Both the position numbers and the translations under genes were made by a program. From JBBQXK01 sp038251625 (GTDB lineage: Bacteria > Pseudomonadota > Alphaproteobacteria > Rhodobacterales > Rhodobacteraceae), in NCBI GenBank assembly GCA_038251625.1, contig JBBSBE010000123.1, forward strand, positions 1-11,661: a stretch of DNA of 11,661 bases, read 5' to 3'. Positions 7,150 to 11,661 of this stretch are shown here, in pieces. The notes beneath the pieces were generated by a model. The model was given only the letters and a program-made list of their open reading frames with translations, was not told the origin of the DNA and did not search any database. How positions within the stretch are numbered: the stretch's first letter is position 1; every line of letters begins with the position of its first letter.

Positions 7150-8571
7150 ATGACCGACGCGCCCTTTCGCCCCTTCGAGACGCATCTGGATGAGGCTGCG
7201 GCCCTTGCCACCCTGCGCGCGGCCACGGCGGGGGCCGAGGATGGCGAGCTTTTTCTGGAACGTCGGCGGTCCGAATCCATCGTGCTGGATGACGGGCGGG
7301 TCAAAACCGCCTCCTACGACGCCTCCGAGGGATTCGGCCTGCGCGCGGTCAGGGGCGAGGTTGCGGGCTACGCCCATTCGACCGAGATCAGCGAAAAGGC
7401 CCTGTTGCGCGCGTCCGAAACCGCGCGCCTTGCCGTGGGCGATGGCGGCGGCACGATGGCGCCCCCGCCCAAGGGCACCAACGCGCATCTTTACGGCGAT
7501 GCCGATCCGATGGCCGATGCGACCTTTGCCGTGAAGATCGATACGTTGCGCGAGATCGACGCTTACGTGCGCGGCCTCGACCCCCGCGTGGTGCAGGTCT
7601 CTGCCACCATCGCCGCCAGCTATCAGGAGGTGGAGATCCTGCGCCCCGAAGGCCTGCGCCTTTCCGATATCCGGCCCATGGCGCGGCTCAACATCTCTTG
7701 CATCGTCGAGGCGGGCGGGCGGCGCGAAAGCGGGGGCATGGGCGGCGGCGGGCGCTTCGGTCTTGCCAGCCTCATGGCGCGCGACCACTGGCAGGGCGTC
7801 GCGCGCGAGGCGCTGCGGATCGCGCTGGTCAATCTGGATGCGGTAGCGGCGCCTGCGGGCACGATGGATGTGCTGCTTGGCCCCGGTTGGCCGGGCATCC
7901 TGCTTCACGAGGCGATCGGGCATGGCCTCGAGGGCGATTTCAACCGCAAGAAAACCTCTGCCTTCGCCGGGCTAATGGGGCAGCGGATCGCGGCGCCGGG
8001 CGTGACCGTGCTTGACGACGGCACCATCCCCGACCGGCGCGGGTCGCTTTCGGTGGATGACGAGGGCACGCCGTCGGCAAAGAACGTGCTGATCGAGGAT
8101 GGCATCCTTGTGGGCTACATGCAGGACCGCCAGAACGCGCGGTTGATGGGTGTGGCCCCCACCGGCAACGGGCGGCGCGAAAGTTACGGGCATATTCCGA
8201 TGCCGCGCATGACCAACACCTATATGCTGGGTGGCGGCGACGATCCGGCGGCGATCCTGTCGGGGCTGAAGGACGGTATCTATGCCGTGGGCTTTGGCGG
8301 CGGTCAGGTGGATATCACCAACGGCAAGTTCGTGTTTTCCTGCACCGAGGCCTACCGCGTGCAAAACGGCCGCGTGGGCGCCCCGGTCAAGGGCGCCACG
8401 CTGATCGGCGACGGCGCCACCGCGCTGAAACAGATCCGCGCCATCGGGAACGACATGGCGCTGGACCCCGGCATCGGCAATTGCGGCAAGGCGGGGCAAT
8501 GGGTGCCCGTGGGCGTGGGCCAGCCGACGCTGCTGATCGGCGGGCTGACCGTAGGCGGATCGGCCGCGTGA
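7150..8571 (+). CDS. tldD: metalloprotease TldD
   Basis: TldD (473 aa) is the catalytic half of the cytosolic TldD/TldE protease. In E. coli this heterodimer digests unfolded peptides, matures microcin B17 and helps degrade the antitoxin CcdA. The zinc motif HExxxH is intact: His253-Glu254-Ala-Ile-Gly-His258, followed by GLEGDFNRK. The length matches the family, and C-terminal blocks (GFGGGQVDI, NGKFVFSCTEAYRV, GIGNCGKAGQ) are conserved. I chose the ATG at 7150 because AAGGA lies 8 nt upstream; the frame is open to 7084 but that would translate through the palindromic leader. The partner TldE/PmbA is not in the window. It is divergent from coxB, and its stop overlaps the next gene (GTGA). Confidence 0.96.
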   Translation: MTDAPFRPFETHLDEAAALATLRAATAGAEDGELFLERRRSESIVLDDGRVKTASYDASEGFGLRAVRGEVAGYAHSTEISEKALLRASETARLAVGDGGGTMAPPPKGTNAHLYGDADPMADATFAVKIDTLREIDAYVRGLDPRVVQVSATIAASYQEVEILRPEGLRLSDIRPMARLNISCIVEAGGRRESGGMGGGGRFGLASLMARDHWQGVAREALRIALVNLDAVAAPAGTMDVLLGPGWPGILLHEAIGHGLEGDFNRKKTSAFAGLMGQRIAAPGVTVLDDGTIPDRRGSLSVDDEGTPSAKNVLIEDGILVGYMQDRQNARLMGVAPTGNGRRESYGHIPMPRMTNTYMLGGGDDPAAILSGLKDGIYAVGFGGGQVDITNGKFVFSCTEAYRVQNGRVGAPVKGATLIGDGATALKQIRAIGNDMALDPGIGNCGKAGQWVPVGVGQPTLLIGGLTVGGSAA

Positions 8572-9050
8572 TCCTTTGGCGATCCAACCCCCTGCCCCGC
8601 CCGCCCGCGTGGCCGCTGCTGGCGATGGGGATGGTGCTGTGGCTGGCGCCGTTCATCCTGGGGCGCGGTGTCCTCTGGGTGGCGGCGATGGTGGAGGGGG
8701 CCGTGGGCAACGTGCTGGCCGGTCTGGCCAGCATCCTGTTCTTTTCGCCGTTGCTGGCTTGGGTCGGCTGGCTGATTGCCCTGCCGGGGGCATGGCTTTT
8801 GATGCGGGCGGGGCGGTTTGGCTGGGTGCCGGTTCTGGCGCTCGGGTCGGTGGCAGGGGCCATCGCGGCGGTCGCGGTGGTGATTACGCTGCCCGCCGAG
8901 GCGGATCGCTGGCCATATCTCGCGGCCGTGCTGCCGCTGTGCACGGTCTATGGCGCCTTGGCCACGCTGGCCCTGCGGGCGCTTTCGGCGCTGGTCATCC
9001 CGGCGGCCATCCTGCCCGACACAAACGCAATCGCCCGGCACAAAGCCTGA
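8568..9050 (+). CDS. integral membrane protein of unknown function, coupled to tldD
   Basis: A 160-residue, very hydrophobic protein starting MILWRSNPLPRPPAW. It has about four or five membrane helices, roughly at 14-34, 42-62, 64-82, 86-105 and 113-145, with a short polar C-terminus (DTNAIARHKA). I do not recognise a family and see no catalytic motif or signal-peptide cleavage site. The start is GTG, overlapping the tldD stop as GTGA, with AGGCGGA about 10 nt upstream. The overlap and strand imply co-transcription and translational coupling with tldD, but that does not by itself mean a shared function. An ATG further in (about 8626) would remove part of the first helix and is less likely. 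Confidence 0.8.
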   Translation: MILWRSNPLPRPPAWPLLAMGMVLWLAPFILGRGVLWVAAMVEGAVGNVLAGLASILFFSPLLAWVGWLIALPGAWLLMRAGRFGWVPVLALGSVAGAIAAVAVVITLPAEADRWPYLAAVLPLCTVYGALATLALRALSALVIPAAILPDTNAIARHKA

Positions 9051-9106
9051 TTTTCGGTTAACACCGCAGGTCAAGCAATTGATTTGTCAAGATTCATGCC
9101 GCATAT

Positions 9107-9123
9107 CACGCGTGTTACGCGTG
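9107..9123 (-). terminator. possible 3' hairpin of the tRNA-His transcript
   Basis: An inverted repeat CACGCG-TAACA-CGCGTG begins 5 nt after the encoded CCA end of the tRNA. It is followed by GATATGC rather than a U-run, so it is at best a weak terminator or a processing boundary. It also lies between tRNA-His and the convergent tldD-membrane gene pair. Confidence 0.35.
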
Positions 9124-9127
9124 GCGA

Positions 9128-9204
9128 TGGTACCGACACCCCGGCTCGAACGGGGGACCCCCAGATCCACAATCTGGTGCTCTAACCAACTGAGCTATGT
9201 CGGC
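9128..9204 (-). tRNA. tRNA-His (anticodon GTG), CCA encoded
   Basis: The reverse strand folds into a full cloverleaf: acceptor GCCGACA with TGTCGGT, D-arm GCTC/GAGC, anticodon stem CCAGA/TCTGG around TTGTGGA (anticodon GTG at 9168-9170). The T-arm is CCCCG-TTCGAGC-CGGGG, and CCA is encoded. Unlike most histidine tRNAs it has A at position 73 and T, not G, at the -1 position, and position 1 pairs with 72 as G-U. Loss of G-1:C73 is known for a large alphaproteobacterial group, whose histidyl-tRNA synthetase has adapted, so this supports the assignment. Confidence 0.97.
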
Positions 9205-9214
9205 ACTCCCGCGC

Positions 9215-9243
9215 CATTTACCGCCCACCCCCCCCGATTGCAA
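9215..9243 (-). promoter_or_regulatory. promoter of tRNA-His
   Basis: TTGCAA (9238-9243) and TAAATG (9215-9220) are separated by exactly 17 bp, placing the start of transcription only a few bases before the mature tRNA 5' end at 9204. The spacer is unusually G-rich on the coding strand (an eight-G run, then T and GGG). Confidence 0.55.
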
Positions 9244-9258
9244 GGGCTTCGGCGGGGG

Positions 9259-10158
9259 TCAGAGCGGGCGCTCCCAGACCTGATCGACCACGTCCCGCCC
9301 AAAGGCCCGCTGGGGCGTGCTCTCCATCTGTTGAAACCCGTTGCGTGCATAAAGCCGTCCCGCCGCGCGGTGGCTTTCATGGGTCCAGAGCCGCATCCGG
9401 GCATAGCCTGCGCCGCACGCGAAACTTACAGCAGCGTCCAGCATATGCTGGGCAAGCCCGGTGCCGCGCGCGGCTGGCTCGATCAGGAAAAGCCGCAGCT
9501 TTGCAACCTCGGGCGCCTCCGACACCACGAAGATGGATCCCAGCCGCTCCGTCCCCCGCGTCGCGATCCAGCCCCGCGCGCGCGCCGGATCACGGGAGGT
9601 CAGGAAGCCTGTCACGATCCCGGCGACCAGAGCCTCGAAGTTGGCATCATACCCTTCCTCGGCCGCGTAAAGGGCTGCATGCCGCTCGATCACCCAACCG
9701 CCGTCACCGGGTTCCAGATCGCGCAGCACAAGCGGCGCGGATTTGCACGACAGGATATCCTCCACCGCCCTCAGCGCCCCGACCAGCGCCCCCTGTTGCG
9801 CAGGCGCCAACGGGGCGACCAGCGGCGCCAGCGCCGCGCGGGATTGCGCCCGCAGGTCCGCCACCATTGCGCGGCCCGCGTCCGTCAGCGTCACCTCCCG
9901 CGCGCGCCCGTCCTGCGCCACCCGCCGCACGATCCAGCCACGCCGTTCGAACCCTTTCAACGCGCGGCTGACGTAACCCTCGTCAAGCGCCAACGCCTGC
10001 GCCAGATCCCGCGCGAACGTCGGCTGCGGCCCGTCAAGATCGTGCAAAATCCGCACCTCGGCGACGCCCAGCCCGGACCCGAGATAGCTTTTGCCCAAGA
10101 GCCCCAGCCGCCCGGTATAGAAGCGGCTGAAGGCGCGCAGATGGTCGATCGTGTCCAT
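9259..10158 (-). CDS. MarR family regulator fused to GNAT N-acetyltransferase
   Basis: A 299-residue two-domain protein. Residues about 1-140 form a MarR-type winged helix: ARDLAQALALDEGYVSRALKGFERRGWI is the helix-turn-helix, and RRVAQDGRAREVTLTDAG the wing. Residues about 143-299 form a GNAT domain with the acetyl-CoA loop PAARGTGLAQHML at about 228-240 and a RLYARNGF motif near 268-275. Such bifunctional MarR/GNAT proteins are known in proteobacteria, but the acetylated substrate and the ligand are generally unknown. The ATG has an excellent AGGAGGA site 6 nt upstream. The gene diverges from the 71-residue gene at 10276, and an inverted repeat over its putative -35 suggests autoregulation. 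Its stop is 55 nt before tRNA-His. Confidence 0.93.
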   Translation of the reverse strand: MDTIDHLRAFSRFYTGRLGLLGKSYLGSGLGVAEVRILHDLDGPQPTFARDLAQALALDEGYVSRALKGFERRGWIVRRVAQDGRAREVTLTDAGRAMVADLRAQSRAALAPLVAPLAPAQQGALVGALRAVEDILSCKSAPLVLRDLEPGDGGWVIERHAALYAAEEGYDANFEALVAGIVTGFLTSRDPARARGWIATRGTERLGSIFVVSEAPEVAKLRLFLIEPAARGTGLAQHMLDAAVSFACGAGYARMRLWTHESHRAAGRLYARNGFQQMESTPQRAFGRDVVDQVWERPL

Positions 10159-10193
10159 CGGGGATCCTCCTGCGCGGAAGCCAACCGGATTTG

Positions 10194-10208
10194 CTTGATT
10201 CCGTCAAG
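10194..10208. promoter_or_regulatory. dyad CTTGA-N5-TCAAG, candidate operator of the MarR-GNAT gene
   Basis: The perfect 5-bp arms overlap a TTGACG hexamer (minus strand, 10202-10207) that could be the -35 of the MarR-GNAT gene. It is the only AT-rich dyad in the 117-bp divergent region, where a MarR autoregulatory site is expected. The spacing (five bases between TTGA and TCAA) excludes an FNR box, which needs six. Confidence 0.5.
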
Positions 10209-10275
10209 TTTTTCCCACTTGCGCGATACCCGCCGCCGCGCTACCCCGCGCCGCAGCGGCCAAAGGGGGCAATCC

Positions 10276-10491
10276 ATGGGCATCGACAGCGAAAGCGACA
10301 TCGCGGCGAACCTCCAGATCGGGCCGACGTCGGCGGGAATGGTGCGGATCTATATCGAAGCGGATGGCGGCATCGAACTGCCGCTGGATTTCGAGCCGGA
10401 AGAGGCCGACGACATCGCCGAAGAACTGCGCGCTGCGGCAGAGGCCGCACGGGCGATGGGAAAGGCGCCGGTCAAACCGAAAAGGCGCTGA
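10276..10491 (+). CDS. small acidic conserved protein (DUF6324-like)
   Basis: A 71-residue soluble, acidic protein: MGIDSESDIAANLQIGPTSAG, then a short beta-like stretch MVRIYIEADGGIELPLDF. A helix-forming EPEEADDIAEELRAAAEAARAMG and a basic tail KAPVKPKRR follow. It resembles a small uncharacterised family of the Rhodobacterales (DUF6324, from memory), with no known function. AGGGGG lies about 6 nt before the ATG. It is divergent from the MarR-GNAT gene by 117 bp, so both could answer to the dyad in between. Its last 20 bases overlap the 3' end of mmcB on the other strand. Confidence 0.82.
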   Translation: MGIDSESDIAANLQIGPTSAGMVRIYIEADGGIELPLDFEPEEADDIAEELRAAAEAARAMGKAPVKPKRR

Positions 10492-10936
10492 ACCCCGGAT
10501 CGCGCAACCCCTGCCAGCGCCAGGCGGCGTGCCGCGCGAAACGCTGGGTGATCGCCTTGCGCCGGGCGCCGACAAGCGGCGCTTCGGGCGCCATCCGCAG
10601 GATCTCGGCGTCATAGGCATCGGCGAGGATGAGGCCCGTGCCTTCCGGCAAAAGCGCGGTGGGAAATTCGGCGTCCACCGCCCAGAAGAAACGGTCGCAA
10701 AACTCCAGATAGCCCTGCCATTTCCGGTCGGCGGCGAAATCGGCGCGGCCCGATTTGCATTCCACCACCCAGACCTCGCCCTTCGGCCCAAGCGCCATCA
10801 CGTCGACGCGCAGGCCCGTGGGCAGAACCAGCTCTTCCACCGCGGCAAAGCCGAAACCGCCCAGATGCCGCGCCACCCCCCGGGCCAGACGCTGGCCGGG
10901 GGTCAGCACCGGGGTATCGGGGGCCAGACCATCCAT
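10472..10936 (-). CDS. mmcB: MmcB family DNA repair protein
   Basis: A 154-residue protein of the MmcB family, named from Caulobacter, where mmcB is SOS-induced and needed for mitomycin C resistance. The core looks like a PD-(D/E)xK nuclease fold: RVDVMAL with Asp45, then VWVVECKSGRADF with Glu59 and Lys61, then KWQGYLEFCDRFFWAV. The N-terminal helix GQRLARGVARHL and the C-terminal RRKAITQRFARHAA fit the family. The ATG at 10936 (MDGLAPDTPVLTPGQ) has no Shine-Dalgarno; a LexA box lies 12 nt upstream inside a candidate promoter whose start would coincide with the ATG. The frame is open much further upstream, but nothing there resembles the family. The 3' end overlaps the convergent small gene by 20 bp. 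Confidence 0.93.
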   Translation of the reverse strand: MDGLAPDTPVLTPGQRLARGVARHLGGFGFAAVEELVLPTGLRVDVMALGPKGEVWVVECKSGRADFAADRKWQGYLEFCDRFFWAVDAEFPTALLPEGTGLILADAYDAEILRMAPEAPLVGARRKAITQRFARHAAWRWQGLRDPGFSAFSV

Positions 10937-10943
10937 GTTGCAA

Positions 10944-10972
10944 ACAATGAACCAAACATGAACATCGTGCAA
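10944..10972 (-). promoter_or_regulatory. candidate promoter of mmcB
   Basis: TTGCAC (10967-10972) and CATTGT (10944-10949) are 17 bp apart. The predicted transcription start, about 7 nt downstream, falls at or next to the mmcB ATG at 10936. The -10 match is weak (3 of 6), but it coincides with a LexA box in the spacer. Confidence 0.45.
10949..10963 (-). promoter_or_regulatory. LexA (SOS) box of mmcB
   Basis: Read on the gene strand the site is GTTCATGTTTGGTTC, an exact match to the alphaproteobacterial LexA consensus GTTC-N7-GTTC. It lies 12 nt upstream of the mmcB ATG and inside the candidate promoter spacer, so LexA binding would block RNA polymerase. SOS control of mmcB is established in Caulobacter, which supports the reading. 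Confidence 0.85.
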
Positions 10973-11133
10973 GTCCGTCGCGTGGAATGCCATCTTGCGC
11001 AACGCCCGCCCGCGCCCTATCTCTGGGGTTGGCGGGTACTGCTCTGCGCGTGAGAGGCCCTTTTCCAGTGGCCGATAAGCATTTCCGAGGGGGCTGGCTC
11101 TGCCTGGATCCTGGTCCTGGTATCTGGCGCCCA

Positions 11134-11147
11134 CCTGACTAGTCAGG
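11134..11147. repeat. 14-bp perfect palindrome at the 3' end of the small membrane gene
   Basis: CCTGACTAGTCAGG reads the same on both strands and contains the TGA stop of the gene at 11143. The 40 bases beyond it toward mmcB contain five CTGG words (starting 11094, 11104, 11111, 11117 and 11124). It may form a small 3'-end hairpin, but no U-run follows. Confidence 0.6.
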
Positions 11148-11466
11148 CTCTCGGGAAATTCACGCCTCCACGGCTGCTGCGGTTCCCGCCGCCAGCCACG
11201 ACCGGCGCGGGGATCAGCCTGCCACGCCGCGGCGGAGGATCGTCGCGCTTGGCCATGCGGGCGACGGCGATAGCGAACTGTACGCCGGAAAAGACGATCC
11301 CGTTGAAGACGACCAGCATGGCGGCGGCCAGCGGTCCAATGGATGAGCCAAGGATCAGGTGCCCGATGCCGGCCACATCGAACCCGAGCAGAAGCACCAC
11401 GAATACCGCCGCAATGGCGAAGCCGATACACACGCTGGTGATGTAGAGCCGCACGAGTTTCGGCAT
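11143..11466 (-). CDS. small membrane protein with two helices, uncharacterised
   Basis: A 107-residue protein starting MPKLVRLYITSVCIGFAIAA. Two hydrophobic helices are evident, at about 7-29 and 45-68, the second containing VVFNGIVFSGVQFAIAV. The C-terminal 37 residues are polar, basic and proline/glycine-rich. It resembles a small, conserved but unnamed Rhodobacterales membrane family; I cannot assign a function. The ATG has a GGGGGGA ribosome site about 5 nt upstream. The frame is open further upstream, but that would run into the region near the palindrome. It lies 110 bp downstream of nusB and 206 bp upstream of mmcB, on the same strand. The low-complexity tail after residue 72 may be less conserved than the helices. 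Confidence 0.75.
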   Translation of the reverse strand: MPKLVRLYITSVCIGFAIAAVFVVLLLGFDVAGIGHLILGSSIGPLAAAMLVVFNGIVFSGVQFAIAVARMAKRDDPPPRRGRLIPAPVVAGGGNRSSRGGVNFPRA

Positions 11467-11545
11467 GGTGTCCCCCCGGTTGCGAGCAAAGCTACGCCCG
11501 TTCGGCGCTGCGGCCAACCATCCCGTTGCCGCGGGACGGCGGCAC

Positions 11546-11569
11546 GTAGGGTGGGTGCACCCACCCTAC
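11546..11569. repeat. 24-bp perfect palindrome downstream of nusB
   Basis: The arm GTAGGGTGGGTG (11546-11557) is followed directly by its exact reverse complement (11558-11569). It starts 7 bp after the nusB stop in the gene direction. No T-run follows, so it is not a classical terminator. Palindromes with a TAGGGTGGGT core are, to my knowledge, scattered between genes in many proteobacteria as REP-like elements, so a dispersed repeat is the likely identity. Confidence 0.85.
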
Positions 11570-11576
11570 CTTGCGG

Positions 11577-11661
11577 TCAGAACGCCTCGGGCCGCGCCTC
11601 GTGCGCCATGTGGTCAAGGACGGCGTTGACGAATTTCGGCTCCTTCCCATCGGGAAAGAAG
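11577..11661 (-). CDS. nusB: transcription antitermination factor NusB, C-terminal fragment
   Basis: The last 27 codons and stop of a gene entering from beyond the window. They read FFPDGKEPKFVNAVLDHMAHEARPEAF. The KFVNAVLD-H-A motif near the end is characteristic of NusB, the all-helical RNA-binding factor that joins NusE on boxA RNA during rRNA antitermination. Only this C-terminal helix is visible, so the call rests on one motif. A perfect 24-bp palindrome follows 7 bp after the stop, and the next gene on the strand begins 110 bp downstream. Confidence 0.82.
   Translation of the reverse strand, partial: FFPDGKEPKFVNAVLDHMAHEARPEAF

Noticed and set aside
9079..9090. TTGA-N4-TCAA dyad resembling an FNR site
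   Set aside because: An FNR box needs TTGAT-N4-ATCAA, six bases between TTGA and TCAA. Here there are four, and the site lies between convergent genes, not in a promoter.
8950..10491. 513-codon open frame on the plus strand spanning the tRNA and the MarR-GNAT gene
   Set aside because: It runs through tRNA-His and antisense to a well-supported gene. Only its last 71 codons (from 10276) are a plausible protein.
10973..11142. Possible structured small RNA (SRP or 6S type) between mmcB and the small membrane gene
   Set aside because: I looked for the SRP core motif and found none, and no long continuous stem is evident. Only CTGG words and a 14-bp palindrome stand out.
1..11661. Mobile element, phage, CRISPR or defence island
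   Set aside because: No transposase, integrase, restriction or repeat-spacer structure was found. Gene content and base composition look uniform and core.

Overview
The window looks like core chromosome from a high-GC alphaproteobacterium of the Rhodobacterales (Rhodobacter/Paracoccus type). The evidence is the cytochrome c oxidase cluster, in which subunit II resembles the Paracoccus protein and is followed by haem O synthase, CtaG and subunit III with no subunit I gene. A histidine tRNA with A73 and no G-1 is the alphaproteobacterial form. A GTTC-N7-GTTC LexA box, the alphaproteobacterial type, lies upstream of mmcB. I see no transposase, integrase, phage gene, CRISPR array or other accessory island.

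Left arm (1-6977, all minus strand). Read in the direction of transcription: coxB/ctaC (subunit II), ctaB (haem O synthase), a 64-residue single-pass CoxF-like protein, ctaG (CuB insertion), ctaE (subunit III), surf1 (assembly factor), thrC (threonine synthase), an M16 processing-peptidase-like protease, and the start of a GNAT acetyltransferase that runs off the window. Junctions are tight: 41 nt, 1 nt, an ATGA overlap, 24 nt, 94 nt, 8 nt, a TTGA overlap, a TGATG overlap. The one large gap (94 nt, ctaE-surf1) holds an 18-bp tandem duplication and a strong GNRA-loop hairpin, so the unit may be processed or attenuated there. The first six genes make or mature an aa3-type oxidase: CuA subunit, haem O precursor, CuB delivery, subunit III, and haem a/subunit I assembly.

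Middle (6978-9127). A 172-nt divergent region with two inverted repeats separates coxB from tldD (plus strand). tldD overlaps, through GTGA, a downstream integral membrane protein of unknown function.

Right arm (9128-11661). tRNA-His(GTG) lies on the minus strand with its own promoter. It is followed by a MarR-GNAT fusion protein (minus), diverging from a 71-residue acidic protein (plus). That gene converges with and overlaps mmcB (minus, SOS-type DNA repair) by 20 bp. Then come a two-helix small membrane protein (minus), a perfect 24-bp palindrome, and the C-terminal end of nusB (minus).

I do not see a convincing new multi-gene system. The best second-look items are the mmcB control region (LexA box inside a promoter that predicts a leaderless mRNA), the MarR-GNAT fusion with a dyad over its -35, the ctaE-surf1 intergenic structure, and the 24-bp palindrome after nusB.
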